The position numbers were made by a program, and so were the translations under genes. Source: Karstenula rhodostoma CBS 690.94 (lineage: Eukaryota; Ascomycota; Dothideomycetes; Pleosporales; Didymosphaeriaceae). Taken from it: a stretch of DNA of 64,000 bases. Where the stretch lies: assembly GCA_010093485.1 (NCBI GenBank), contig MU001496.1:710685-774684 (forward strand), read 5' to 3'. Numbering within the stretch: position 1 is the first letter of the stretch; each line of letters begins with the position of its first letter. The notes beneath the pieces are model-generated. The model was not told the origin of the DNA. It ran no database searches and saw nothing but the letters and a program-made list of their open reading frames with translations. Positions 1 to 12,677 of this stretch are shown here, one piece after another.

Positions 1-2127
1 CCTCGCGCCCCATATGCGACCACCTGTCTGCTTACGATACGCCATGTGGACGCACGCAGCTTCTGTGGCTGACAAATACGATGCACTGCAGGAGCACTTC
101 TATCAGCGAGCGAGGAAGTATGCTCAAGCTGACGAGATGAAAGGCCATGGCGAGGGGACTATAACGCTGGCACATTGTCAAGCATGGGCTTTGACGTCGA
201 CATATGAATTCAAACAGATGTATTTTCCACGAGCTTGGCTGTCGTCGGGCCGAGCGACGCGCCTGGCACAGATGATGCAGCTACATCGTCTGGATGGCGT
301 TGGGCTAGATGTGAAGCAATGTCTCCCACCTCCTAAGGATTGGACAGAGCGAGAGGAAAGGAGACGAACGTTCTGGGCGACTTTCAACATCGATCGCTAT
401 GCTAGCATAGGAACTGGCTGGCCGATGACGTTCGATCAACGCGACGTAAGATCCCGAAAATGTCTATATCACGTTTGCGCTTACCCGGAGTGTAGGTCCT
501 TACGAACTTGCCAGCCAGCGACGATGCTTTCGAGAAGAGCAAACCTATGGCCACTGGCTCTCTTGAACAAGCATTAGGCACCAATGGAGCTGGAAATCTA
601 CATTCGTTCGGCGGGGTAGTACTAACAGCAGCCCTCTTTGGCCAGAACTTGCTACACCTACATCGGCCCGGTCCCGATGACAATGATGACGACCTGAACG
701 GTGGCTTTTGGACACGACACAGGTCTATTGAAGGGATGCTTCTCCAGACCTCGCTCGGCCTTCCCGATCACTTGCGGTTACCCAGCGGATCAGCGGATCC
801 GAATACGGTCTTCATGCACATGTGCATTCACACTTCAACGATATGCCTTCACCAAGCCGCGATATTTAAGGCAGACAAGTATCGTCTACCGATAAATGTC
901 AGCAATGAAAGCAAGATTCGATGCGTCACTGCTGCGGCCGAAATCGATTCCATTATGCGGATGATTAGCCACTTGGACTTGGCCTCTGTACGTCAGACAA
1001 AAATCGGCATATTCCAAATGCTAATATCGAGCAGATGAACCCTTTCATATCATTCTGTGTATATGTTGCAGCTCGAGTGTTCGTACAGTATCTCAAGACC
1101 CGTCCCAAAGATCAGCAGATGCATGCTTCTCTGCAATTCCTCCTCACAGCCATGCAAGCGCTTCGACGGAAGAACCCTCTTACAGAATCTTTCCTTGTTC
1201 AGCTTGACCTTGACCTCGAAAGTGCTGGTGTGCTTGGTCTGGGACAAAAACCATACCTACCACCGCAGACAGGTGGCACAGTAAGTGCAACTATGCAGCC
1301 GCCCAGCAGAGAGAAGACGTATCCTTTTCAGGAGCATCATGTTGAGTAAGTCGTTTCCTAACATTTCCCAGGAAGGCGTGATCCCAGTGAATACTGATCC
1401 AGGCGGCTGCAGTGTTCTTTTCGAGATCCGTGAAACGCAAAATCCCAGCCATAGCATCAACCAATATGGAACCGGAGACCCTGCTAGGCCAGCTCCGGCA
1501 CCCGCTGTTGCGTTGTCACAACCTTTCCATCTCTCGAGTGTGTCATCGATTGGCGCAGATACGCAGAACACGGCGTTCGTGCCAATGTCGAGAGACAGTT
1601 ATGGCCTTGAACTTGATAACACAGTGTCACTCGATAATACCGAAATGGACCTCACGCCCGACAGCAACGCCGAGCGGGCCAGTCCTGCAACAACAGCCTC
1701 AAATACTCGCTCACAGTCTCTCTCACGTTCTGGCGGCGGCGCCGGCTCAGGCTCCCACTCGTCTTACTCCCCAATCCAAAATACCGATCAAATCCCCTAC
1801 CGCCCTTCCCCACGGTTGACAAATCGAACATCAAATCAAGCCACATCCAGACCGAACAACATCTTCTACTCCACAAACGACATGATGAACGCGAACTTCG
1901 CGTACGGCGACACGACGGGCGGGATACCCCCTGTAGGTGGGGACGTCGATTTCAACATGGGTATTCTGGGCAATGACTGGGATATGGGGCATTTGAGCGG
2001 CGGGACCACAGGTACAGGCATGACGCCCATGTCCGAAGGCGCCTGGAACGACATGCTGCAGAACATGAACACGGGTTGGGATTCCACGGGACCCCCGCTT
2101 TCCGACTTCGGCGCTCAGAAGGGGTAG
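1..2127 (+). CDS. Zn2Cys6 fungal-specific transcription factor, 3' part (N-terminus outside window)
   Basis: This is the C-terminal part of a nuclear regulator of the Fungal_trans (middle homology region) class. The zinc cluster would lie upstream of base 1. Inferred exons are <1-445, 496-987, 1035-1280 and 1372-2127, with frame starting at base 2. The introns (50, 47 and 91 nt) are all phase 0 with GTAAG/GTACG donors, and two have a CTAA-type branch site. Family marks are the block with RRRTFWATFNIDRYAS, the segment LTNLPASDDAF formed across the first intron, and NPFISFCVYVAARVFVQYLK formed after the second. The last exon is a Ser/Thr/Asn/Gly-rich tail of about 250 residues, typical of an activation region. 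The middle region resembles the group that includes the RosA/NosA/Pro1 developmental regulators, but that placement is from memory. The target genes cannot be told. Confidence 0.85.
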
Positions 2128-3082
2128 TGTCTCGCTCACCTAACTAAAAAATTGCGGTGCCCCGCGACACCCAGATGCTAAGATGGATTGGATGTCGAGG
2201 CTCTTTTATGGGTCTGAAGAAGTGCTAATGGGATAGATTGGAGGATATGGAAAAGGAAATACCCACTGTCGCTTTGTTACGCGAGAGCCTTGCTTTTGGG
2301 AAGATGCACTGGGTGTGCTAGCCCCTGGATTGGCAAGATTAGTCAGATTGGCTGAGGTGTTGTATCGGATTTAATAGGCGTGTTGCGGCGCGTATATACA
2401 CTCCACTTGTAGTATACCATATGGATGTTGATGTTACATGATTTACTGATGATGAGTGTCCCTGTCAGGTGGAAGAGGTTGAAAAGACACGAGGTCGGAC
2501 TTCACCCAAGAAATGAGGGATAACGACATCAGTCGAGCCTGTGTTTGCAATATGCAAGAGCCAGCCTGAGCTTGTGCGCTCTCTTTTTGGTACCGAGATC
2601 ATGGGGACGAGCCGCTTCTTCTACCACGATGTCGCTGCCTTCTTTGGTGCCTCGCCGCGCTCTGAGGCAGAAAGTGAGTCGATCTAATCTCCAACGTGGA
2701 CCAGCCTCCAACGTTGCAATTCAGCCGTCATTCGACAGCCTGGCGAGCCGTGAGCCTGCGCACGATGTTCAATCGCGGTCCTCGTGTTCATGATAACTGT
2801 CATCAAGGTCGATTACACAGAACAAGTCCGACGGTATCAATATTTGGTGTACGATTCGCCCAGAATTGCTGCCTTGTGTTCACCAACTCTTTCTCAACTG
2901 ATAACATTACACCTTCCGGACTGCAAGACGTTCGTGTTGTGACGTGATGCAGGCATGTGAAATGGTGGCCCGTGCGTGACATGTGAAAGGCGGTTCGAGC
3001 ATCATGGCTCCGAGAGGCATTTCCCCTCGACCGCAACAAATCATGCGGCCGGCGCTGATCACGGTCTCGGGCCACTGCCAGC
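2128..3082. other. intergenic region
   Basis: This holds the 3' flank of the transcription factor and the promoter of the patatin-like gene. I see no further gene. The short open frames here lack conserved composition and overlap each other on both strands. Confidence 0.6.
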
Positions 3083-4913
3083 ATGTCGTCAAAGCCGGGA
3101 GGGGCTAACCTGGCGTCCATCGCAGGCGCCGTATGGGCCTGTCTTCTCGACGTGTTCCTGTTCTGGCAGCTGGTACGTCTCTGCGCGCCGCCTCCCTCTG
3201 GAGATGCTAATACCAGCGCTGAAGAAAATCTCCTCGTGGTGGTCCCAGAAGACGCCGCGCGACATCCTCTTCGAAGCGCTCGCCGCCTCGAATCTCTACG
3301 AGGAATACGAAGGCGCGGCGTTCCAGCTCGACGAGGTCCTCGGCTATGACCTCTGGCGCCAGAATCCCACCTCCAAGTACTACGACTACCGCCTCATATA
3401 CCAGCGGCTGCAGGCCATTATTACGGCTCGCGAAGAGGATGACATCCTTGGGCTTGTGTCGCTGCTGCGCAGTGGGCTGGTGCGTAACCTGGGCAACATA
3501 ACGGCTTCGCGGCTGTTCAACAGAGCATACGCGGGCACCAAGTTGCTCATCGAAGACTATATCACACAGGTCGCGCTCGCAGTGGACCATGTCACGAGTT
3601 ATCCGGTGACTGCAGACTCGGGCCTTACCACCCAGAACAAGCTGGATGTGCTGCACGACACGCGCCAGGCTTTCGGACGCTCAGTCCTGGTGCTCCAAGG
3701 CGGCGCCATCTTCGGTCTCTGCCATCTAGGCGTTGTGAAAGCACTCCATTTGCGTGGCCTCCTACCTCGTATCATCTCTGGGACCGCAACCGGCGCGTTG
3801 ATCGCAGCCCTCGTCGGTGTCCACACCGAAGACGAGCTGCTCGACTTCCTCAAAGGCGAAAGCATCGACCTCTCAGCCTTCACCAAGCAGGTCGAGGCAT
3901 CAAGCCAAATCGCATGGTACCAGACCCTCATGCGGCGCATACGGCGCTTCATCCGCGACGGCTACTTCCTCGACGTCTCGGTCCTAGAACAAGTCGTCCG
4001 CGCCAACGTCTCGGACCTCACCTTCGAAGAAGCCTACCTCAAGACCAAGCGCGTCCTCAACATCACCGTCTCCACCACGGGCGGCGGCGGCGTCCCTGAC
4101 CTCCTAAACTACCTCACCGCGCCCAACGTGCTCATCTGGTCCGCCGCCCTCGCCTCAAACGCCTCCTCGTCCACCCTCTACAAACAAGTTACCCTACTCA
4201 GCAAAGACGATGCTGGCAACATCACGCCCTGGTCGCCCTCGCTCTCCACGCAGTTCCGCCCCTGGACCCACGCCTCCTACGCCGACGCCCGCGAGTCCCC
4301 CCTCCATCGCATCGCAGAGCTCTTCAACGTAAACCACTTCATTGTCTCCCAGGCCCGCCCCTACCTCGCCCCCTTCCTCCGCTCAGACCTGCACCACCCA
4401 AACCCAAAGCAGGACGGCAGACGCTACCAGCTCAGCATGCCCATCCTGCGCCTCATCGTCATGGAGATACAGCACCGCCTCCACCAGCTCAACGAGCTGG
4501 GCGTGCTGCCCCTATCGATACGTAGATTCTTGCTCGACGAGAATATTCCGGGCCCAAGTCTGACGCTCGTGCCGGAACTCACGCCGGGAGACTTCTTCAG
4601 GCTGCTGGAGAACCCGACCAAGGATGCGTTGGACTATTGGATTCGGAGGGGTGAGAAGAGCGTGTGGCCCGCGGTGGGCGCGCTCAAGGTGCGGTGTGCG
4701 GTCGAGGTCGAGCTGGATAGGGGGTATCAGCTTGTGCGGCGGCGGCGGAAGAACGGGCGGCAGGGCGAGAGGAGCAGTCCCATGGAGGGCGGGTCTGGTG
4801 TGATGCTGGGCGGCGAGAGACTGAGGAAGAGCGGGAGCAGGGGAGAGGTGTATGAGAGCGAGAAGCGGAGGCGGGCGGCAAGCTTCGGGGAGGAACTGAG
4901 ACCGGTGAAGTGA
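3083..4913 (+). CDS. patatin-like (DUF3336/TGL-type) protein, probably catalytically inactive
   Basis: This protein of about 592 aa belongs to the fungal patatin family that includes the yeast lipid-droplet lipases Tgl3/4/5. The inferred model is 3083-3172 joined to 3225-4913. The first ATG gives a hydrophobic N-terminus (AVWACLLDVFLFWQL). The GTACGT donor at 3173 is clear, but only the AAG acceptor at 3224 keeps the frame, so the first junction is uncertain. A DUF3336-like region follows (WRQNPTSKYYDYRLIYQRL, LVSLLRSGLVRNLGNI), then the patatin core with its Gly-rich oxyanion loop (QGGAIFGLCHLGV). The nucleophile elbow reads G-T-A-T-G (about 3780-3794) where lipases have GxSxG. The region before ELFNVNHFIVSQ, where the family carries Asp-Gly, reads SYADARESPL. 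Both members of the Ser/Asp dyad therefore seem to be missing. The C-terminus is basic and Gly/Arg-rich. Confidence 0.85.
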
Positions 4914-5058
4914 ACGACGTAGCGCGAGATGCCCATGACGATAAAAATAAACATTCAGATATGTCAATTGTTGCCTCTTCGCGAGCTTCTCCAAGCCGCG
5001 GCAAAACGCAATACAGGGATATTCAGATATGCATGTGTACAGCTCCAAGGGGAGGTCA

Positions 5059-8000
5059 TCAGTACGCTTCCTCCCTCGCCTTGTACTTATCCCCATCCAC
5101 AACGCCCACCTTCCCCAGCCCTGTAGCAATGACGGCATCTGCCCCCAACGCCAACCCACCCAGCTTCGTCTCCCCGTCGTCCAGCCCCCACACCGCCACA
5201 CCCAGATAGTTCGTCCCAGCGTAATCCAGAATCCCCTGCGGCACAGGGAACTTTGTCTGCGGGCCGATGTTGTTCACGTACTTGCCGTACTGCCACCCGT
5301 TGACGTACAGCAGCACGCGGTACGCACTGGTGCTCGCGTTGGTGAAGGTGAAGCTCAGCGGGACGTCCCAGCCGGCAGGGACAGCGAGGTCGAACTCCGC
5401 GCCGAAGAAGCCGACGCCAGGCGTGCTGATGCCGTCCGCCACGGGCCCCGCGGAGTCCTGCCATCCAGCACCATCCGCGGCCAGCGCGCCGGGGAGGTGG
5501 AGGCCGTGGCGCTCGGCGAAGAGGCCGCCCTCGTTGAGCGGGCCGCGGGATTTGTCGACATAGTCCTCGCCGCCGAGATTGCCGGTGATCTTCCACGCGA
5601 CGTCGCTCTTCTCGTGCCCGTCGAGATCGAAGTCCATGATGCCGCGGGGATTCTTGGTCGTTTCATCGCCGACGGTCCAGTTCTCGTCCAGCCCCTGGTT
5701 GTCCACGAGCACGGTGAGGGTATGCGTTTGGTTGCCCGTGAGGGTGGGCAGGGTGAAGGTCGAGTTGGCGAAGTCGATGCCCTTCGCGCCGCGGTAGGAG
5801 CCGAGGAAAGTGGAGTCGAGCCAGACGGACGCCCCGTATGCGGCGCCGCCCTGCGTGATGATGAACAAGGTCTTCTCGGCGCCCGAGGCGGTGAAGTGGC
5901 CCCTGAAGACGAGCGTGCCTGTGTGGAAGCCGTAGTCGGAGCCGTACAGGGACGTTGGGGTGTTGAGGTCGCGATGGGAATTGTATGTCTCCTCCAGGTC
6001 CGCGTCTTTCCACGCGGAGTCATCGTAGGAGGACTGGATTTCGGGGAGGGAGTCGACGTACTTCCAGTCGAGCTTGCTGAGGTCGGGATAGCTGATGTCT
6101 GGTTTGGAGAAGCCGATGGTGGCGGTGACGACGCCCTCGTCAGTGGTCTCGAAATCAAGCTCGTTGCCATTGAAGGTCAATGTGGAGAGGTCGGAAGGAG
6201 CGCCGCCAAGGATCTCGACGGCGGTTGTGGCGTTCACGTCGCCGGAGAGGGCGAGCGTGGAACCGTCAACGTTGGCGGTGCGGACTAGGTACCCAGCTTT
6301 GAGGATGACGGCGTCAGCGTTGGAATGGGGCTCTTGGTCGATGGACCAATAGTTGTAGGCAGAGTTACGGTCTGTCTTGGTCAGCATCCTGTAGATTGGT
6401 TGTCACTCTGTGGCGGACCTACCGAGCATGTACACGTAGATAAAGTTCTTGTCCACACCAACCTTGGCAACCTTCCTCGTGTCATCGGCCTGGAAATTGA
6501 GCAGCGTGTAGCCTTTCGTAGAAGTAGACTTCACATCGCCCTCAAGCACATCTAGACCAGTCGCCTCGATAACAAGCTCGTGCGTCTCGCCTGGGCCGCC
6601 GTACACCACGAGAACAGTCCGGTCATCGTACTTGTGCCACGTGAAGATCTCCGCGGTAGAGTAAACGAGTGTTGTGCCGCCAATGTCGTAGTCGCTGACA
6701 TGGATCTTGGAATCCCGGCCATTAAGGGAAAGACTTGTGCCATTGTACTGCGGGACAGTAGTGTTGCCAAAAGCAGATGTTGGAATGGTGAGCTTGTAGT
6801 TTGCAGAATCCAGCGTGTTGTAAGTTGTGTGACGCACAAAGTAGAATTTCGTGTTGTTGTTCGTAGCATCCGTCACCGTGATGGCCGGGTTGTTCGTCCA
6901 CTGCGTAGTCGAACGTGCGCCTCGGGAAGCAGTTAGATACGCGGGCGAGACCTTGAAGAAGTTCGCTTGGAGCTTCTGCTCAGAATACTTCTCGCGGTTG
7001 ACTTGGCGATCCTCTGCAATAGGAGCGGCGTAGTCGTACGAAGTATATCCTCCCGGGTGTCCTAAATTACCCCAGTTGGTGCCACCAAATGTCATGTAGA
7101 TGTTAAAGATGGTCACCTAAAACACTTAGTAAAGTTAAACAAATATCTGCTATGTTTCTGACTCACCCCAAACGTGTAGATGTTCTTGTAAAACACGCGC
7201 TCGAATGCTGCGTTGACAAGCTGGAGGCATTTTTCAAAGCCTGGCCCACCCCACGGATCATATGAACCACCTTGGAATTCCAAGATCGAGTAGGGCGTGT
7301 TGGGGCTCTGTTGCAGGTGCACGTCGTACCAGTCCGTGACGAGCTGTTGATCTCCCCAAACCTCAGGGTTGGAACAGTCGAAACCAAGAGGGTATCCATC
7401 GTGGCCATAGATGTCAACGGCGCCTTCGCCAGAGCCGGGCACGTTGTGGCCTCCATTGTTCGCATCGTTGCTAATCAGAGGTACTACAACGCCTGCATTA
7501 CGGATCTGGTCCTCGACATACTGCATGTAGTAACCATCAGGGAACGGAGTTTCCCTTGAATTCGTGTACTCGTTCTCGGGCTGGACCAGGATGATTGGTC
7601 CGCCATTAGTGATCTGGGCTGCAGCAAGGGTCTTGCCGACGTTGGCCATGTAGCTGAACATCGATTAGCACGTGCATTCTGCCTCGGTAATAGTACTTTA
7701 CTTGTCAGTTGCATTGAGGTAGTCCTCCGCGCGTGTTCGCAAGATACCCTTGACGCGCTGAATCCATCCTGGGTAGCCTCCGCCTGAGACTTCCGCATTG
7801 ATGTAGGGCCCGGGACGTGCAATTAGGTAGATGCCAGCCTCGCTAGCAGCATCGAAGAAAGGCTTTAGGTCAAATACACCTTCCTCGCGGTACTCGCCAG
7901 GCTTGCCCTCAAGCAATGCCCAATCGACGTAGAACGAGACGCCGTTGTACCCCAGAGCCTTGATCTTCTGGAATAAGTCGATGTATAGATCTGGGACCGG

Positions 8001-8316
8001 AAGTCTAGAGTCCATTCAGTAAGGAGTATTCGTCGTAGGTTAGTAGTAGAGGTACCTGTAAGGATGGACTTCTCCGCTGTAGAGGAAGAGCCGCTCGCCG
8101 TTGATGAAGATTGTATCCTTGTCCCAAGTGACCTCAAACTAGTCAGTTTTGATTGATATCCCACCACCAGCCCACACTCACAATGTCTTGCAGCGCCTGT
8201 CTCTTGTAAGGTACAATGAAGTCCGTGGGCGAGCGATATCCAACAGCCCTGGCATTCGCTGCAACAGTCAAACAAGCCAGCGCAGCCGCGCTGACACCAT
8301 TAAGGAAGTGCTTCAT
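5059..8316 (-). CDS. secreted beta-galactosidase, GH35
   Basis: This enzyme hydrolyses terminal beta-galactosides outside the cell. Six exons were inferred on the minus strand: 8316-8182, 8132-8056, 8004-7702, 7653-7167, 7116-6423 and 6371-5059. They total 3009 nt, 1002 aa, close to the usual fungal LacA length of about 1000. The introns are 48-51 nt. The first acceptor could instead be TAG at 8139, adding Phe-Glu. Residues 1-24 form a signal peptide ([20 protein letters not shown]). The GH35 barrel shows [17 protein letters not shown], the acid/base glutamate in PENEY (about E200) and the nucleophile in LEFQGG (about E297). The jelly-roll C-terminal domains of the LacA type follow, with several N-glycosylation sequons. 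A TATA-like stretch lies about 80 nt upstream. The neighbouring regulator gene on the same strand could control it, but that is only proximity. Confidence 0.95.
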
Positions 8317-9820
8317 CGTGACGAACCCCAGAAGCCTTGGAAGCAGTTCAGAGATGGCGTGGCTCCCAAGACCCGGGCCTACGCTGTGGTAAATATATAC
8401 CCCTAGATCTCATTCTCCACATAACCCGACCCCATCTAGTACCGTGTCCCTGCAAACGAATACCGCCGTGACAGCTTAAGCTCACCTCGTGGCAGCACCT
8501 CGCGACCTTTGACTCCATGCTAACCGTCCTCCAGCGGCAAGTTATCCGCAACCGCCAGGCACGAGATCACAGCGGCTCGCATCGTTTTTGGGAAGGTGCA
8601 GCGTGCGAAGAACGCGCGTGGACTGCGGCTCTGGGGTTCGGAGCGGCGCCAGAGCAAGAAAGCGTTTACCGCACCGGGGCATTTCCACTTAACGCGGGGC
8701 ATATCACGGCCCTAGAGGCAACGGCGCCGGATACTGCGCGTGTGCTAAGGGGAATGCCCCGGGATGGGGACGGGGAAATCTTACGGTCAAACGCTGTCGA
8801 CCAAGAGCTAGCGCTTGACATCCTTGCCGCGCGTAGGGTACTTGTGATCGCTGGCTGGGACTGTTAAATGAACGTCTGTGGTCGCGCAGGGGAGCCGCTG
8901 CCTGCGTGATGCTTTCTGTTTGCCAAGGTCACCGGAGTAAAGCATCGAAGCGGCGTGCGTGTTTAGCTCTGGGTGAGGGCGATGTGAGAGCGGTGTTGAT
9001 GAATGACGATGCATCAACGGCGTCTCGATTAAGGTAAGGCGAGCTAGATTCGCGCGCATCGGCTAAACCGCCTCAGGCTGGCACGACGGCAAGGGCGTTG
9101 CGCGTGCGCAGCCTAGCCTGCACGCGACGCGGAAATGAGGTCTGCCTCAATGTCTCACTCTAGATACCCCGGACGCCTCAAAGCACGCATCACGTCCATG
9201 TCTCATTCGACCGCGCTGCATGTGCGTGTTTGCGCGGCCATGGCAGCTTGGTATCGGCCAAGTGGGAAGGTGCACACAAGCATAAGGGGAAATTCAGATA
9301 GTGTACTCGCCACGCACGGACAAGCGCTCAGTTCGTGAGCTGGAAGTAAGATTCATTTGCTATGTGGTAACCAATATGTTCAAAGAACGTCCATGTGCAT
9401 GGCAGACGTCATGCATAACAGAAAAGTGGCCGTGCACAAGCGCGACTCTTCTCTTTCGACAACGACCTTGGGTGCTAGCATAAACGACCTTGCTTTGGGC
9501 TTCCCCCCAGGTCTTTCTCGCAAAGGTCGTCGTATCAGAGTCGCGCTCGCGTGGGACGGGCAAAACGACTTGCGCAATCATGCGAGGAAGGACGGTCGAG
9601 CCGTCAGTAAACTCACAGAGACAACTAGGTAGTAGTACAAACAGAGTATGGCAACGTTGTGCGTGGGTAACACCCACGCTACCCTTTGCACATGTCGGAC
9701 TAAGGTGAGGTCGTGAGGCTTTTCAAGGCTTCTGACATAGCATCGCAGGATATGACACCAAGTTCTTCGTCCCACGGCAACCATGTAAAAACAAATGTCG
9801 CTACGAGCCTAGGTTCCATT
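8317..9820. other. intergenic region upstream of the beta-galactosidase gene
   Basis: No coding gene is seen in 1.5 kb. Within 8631-8790 there are several hexamers fitting the degenerate CreA consensus SYGGRG on either strand (for example CTGGGG at 8631, CCGGGG at 8675 and GCGGGG at 8694). A GGCTAA (XlnR-like) site lies at 9061. These motifs are short and frequent by chance, so a role in carbon repression is only a suggestion. The far end is the 3' flank of the regulator gene. Confidence 0.45.
8391..8399 (-). promoter_or_regulatory. TATA-like element of the beta-galactosidase gene
   Basis: The minus strand reads GTATATATTTACC here, 75-83 nt before the ATG at 8316. That position suits a core promoter element. 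No transcript evidence is available. Confidence 0.4.
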
Positions 9821-9841
9821 TTAGTAAGCAGGCCAGTAAGC

Positions 9842-9876
<35 letters not shown>

Positions 9877-12677
9877 GGGTAGAGTATTCGTCCATCGCAG
9901 GTACGGTGTTCCCTGTGAAATCCTGAAGATCGTCCATCATGAAATTACTCTGAGTATGATCCCCGCTGTAAGGTAGATTTGAGTAATAGATGTTCGCGGA
10001 AGCAACCTCTGCGGAATGACTGGGATGGTGATTCACTGTGCTGGGGGCGATCGATTCAGTACTAACAGCTGGATGGTTGTATGTTGGTCCGAATTGTTGA
10101 AGGTCAGAGGTTGCTCTGAAGGATGTCGACCGGTCAGCCGATTGGTATGGCTGTTGGTAACCGGACGCGTAATGCTGATGAGGGGTAGACGTATGGTTTG
10201 CAACACCATATCCCTTGTTTACCGACGTAAAAGTGGGAGAGACTGCAGGCGCCGAGCGCGAGTCGACGGCTCGCTCAACAGGGGTTCCAGTTTCGTTCTT
10301 CACTTCGTTCTTCATGACACCAGGGCTGTAGTGGCCGTCTGTCGCGTTTCCGTCTCCATACAATCCTTCGATAATCCGAAGATTCGGGACTTCTTCGAAA
10401 GCTACGTTGTCGGTTTCAGTGACTTCATCGCCGAATTCCTTGTGGTCAGTTTCCATCTCTAGGTACTTTTTGAGACCATGAGAAACCTTCATCTCCGTTG
10501 GAGAGTTGGGGTTGTTATACTGTGACTTGTAGGTCAGGAGATCGTCGTAGAATCTCTTCAGTCGTTTGCCGAAAGAACGTGCCAAGATCAGCCGTCCCTG
10601 CAGGGTGCGCAAGATCGCGAAGGCATGCTCGAAGTTTTCAACGACCAGTTTGTCTGGACGACCCTTTCCTCGACACAGAAGGCCGTCTTGATCGAAGTTG
10701 GGAAAGAACGTTAACCACATGACTAAAACAATATCAGTGTCTCCGTGTCAGAGCAAAGAATGAATCATGGCGACGTACTGTTGAAAGCAACGGCATGACA
10801 GACGAACGCGGTCAAGGGCGATTCAACCAAGGTTCCGGCTTTTTTGCTAGATGTGAAGAGATCGAGACCGTCTTTCGTAGCCTTGAAAAAGGTTCTAGCA
10901 CTGCTCTTCCAGAAATCTGGATCCTCGCGTTCACAGGCCTTCTGAAGCGTCTCCCAGTTGGGTCCATCGGTAGGGCCTTGAGGGCAGGATTTCGGTTCAG
11001 TGATGTATGGGAGCCACTCTCGGTGCAGTGCTATCTTGCACATGAGTAAAGTCGAATGCAGAAGGACGTATGGCGTGGCTCGCCGACGGTATGGAGGCGA
11101 CATGGCAACATCCCTCACCGTAGGGGTCAGCTTGAGAACGCCTGGCAGCTTGTTGATTAGGTTATCCACTTTTTGATTGAGCTTATAGTGAGCTGATTCT
11201 TTGTTCCAGGGGAATTTCTTATCAGCTCTACGCACATTAGCGCTTGCAGCGGGCGGCCCAAGCTTCCCAAACGTACCTTCGGGTCACAGTGCAGGTGTAG
11301 CTCATAACGTCTCCAAAGACATCCAACGCCTTGATAAACCACACCAGTGGACTCTGTTTATCTTCATCTTCCCAGGCAACACTGGCATCCATTGAATGGT
11401 CATGGAGATATTTCTTTTCGCGTCTCTTGAAGTCTTCGTCGGATTCTCGCAGCTTTCTTGTTTTGGTCTTGGTGCCGATATCGAAATTGTCCTCGCTGCA
11501 AGGCAGCTGGACCAAGACCAAGGGGTCCTCCAGTGAGATGTTACGTGGTTTGTAGTCGCCGGAACTGATGTATCGATCGACTATGAAACAGCTCCAGAAA
11601 GTACGACGTCTGATCTCTTCCATGACGAAACCCTGCCCATTGAGCGAATCGTCTCGTAGCTCTCGTGTAGTATTAGATCGCTTCTTGTCGTCGACATCTT
11701 TATCGACGAGTTCATGGTCAAATTGACACTTTAAGAGCTGCATCGCCTTCACCGCAATCCCAAGCATCATAAAGCTCCTTGATCCTTGACCTTGACCGTG
11801 TGCACGAAGACTAAGCCTTTGTTGAAAAATCAGCAGCCGCATGTCCTACCGGCCATTGCACGACTTACATTAGGAGAGCCTGCGGAATCTCTATTGAAGG
11901 CGAGGACAGAGCACAAAAGTTGGTGTGGCGTTCGGCAGCCTCGGCGTATCTTCGAGCAGTCCGGAGCGAGTCCTGGGAGTTTGGGCGTCCAAAGCCCTCG
12001 TGAAAAGGTACCGTGAGGGCAAGAAATGCAAGGCGCAACGCATCAAAGCCCGGAGACAGCTTCTGGTTGTCGGTTCGTTTGACGCCCCTCAAGAAGGTGA
12101 GTTCATGGAGGAAGGGAAGTTCGGTAGCGAAGTGGTGTCTGAATATGCTGTACAGCTCGTCCCACATGGCGTCGGTGATGCGGTTGGGATCGAGCAAGTC
12201 GGCATCTACCATGGAGAGTTTCTCAAAGGAACCGACGGGGGGTTTCCTGCGCTTCCTGGATTCGGACGGTCGATGGTCGGGAGAGGCGTCGTGGATTGCA
12301 GGTTCGGCCCTCTTGACCACGGGATTGGGGAAAGGGGTGTTGTCGTCTGGCCATGTGCAAGTCCTGTTGCCTTTGACACACTGAGGGCAAGGCCTTACAA
12401 TCTCGCCGGTGCTGGGGCCGCATCTCACCTTGCTCTTGCGACAGTGGTGGCAGGCCAGGCGGGCGCGGGCCTTTGGTGCATCAGAGGCCCCCACGTGTCG
12501 CGTACCGCCATTGGGGAAAGCGGCGGGGTGTGGCGTCGACGAGGGCGATGCGTGCACCGTCGACGGAGAGGTGGCCGGGTGCATGGCCGGGGAAGGCAGA
12601 GGCAGAGGTGGTGCTGCAGGGTGCCGCGGTGGAGATGGTGCACTGCGCAATGGCGGCGGTGCGGCGTCGACCGTCAT
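9821..12677 (-). CDS. Zn2Cys6 transcription factor with C-terminal poly-Gln
   Basis: This is a nuclear DNA-binding regulator. Exons 12677-11869, 11816-11277, 11227-10779 and 10722-9821 total 2700 nt, 899 aa. The introns are 49-56 nt, and the second has a GCTAAT branch site. The zinc cluster reads ACHHCRKSKVRC followed by CPQCVKGNRTC, near residue 80. The middle homology region contains EEIRRRTFWSCFIVDRYIS and a block near ATPYVLLHSTLLMCKIALH. The C-terminal part is Ser/Gln/Tyr-rich and ends in 12 CAA codons (9842-9877) before AYWPAY. The start is uncertain. The open frame extends 38 codons upstream into repetitive sequence, and I chose the Met at 12677, before TVDAAPPPL. It lies directly upstream of the GH35 gene on the same strand, so it is a candidate local regulator, but no binding-site evidence supports this. 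Confidence 0.9.
9842..9877 (-). repeat. (CAA)12 trinucleotide repeat coding for poly-Gln
   Basis: Twelve perfect CAA codons (TTG on the plus strand) lie six codons before the end of the regulator. Perfect triplet purity makes the length likely to vary between strains. Confidence 0.9.

Noticed and set aside
2976..3216. Upstream extension of the patatin-like open frame without an intron
   Set aside because: It lacks hydrophobic family-like sequence. The ATG at 3083 with a short intron gives a better N-terminus.
5029..6288. Open frame of 419 codons antisense to the beta-galactosidase
   Set aside because: It is a shadow of a GC-rich coding exon. The minus-strand frame is clearly GH35.
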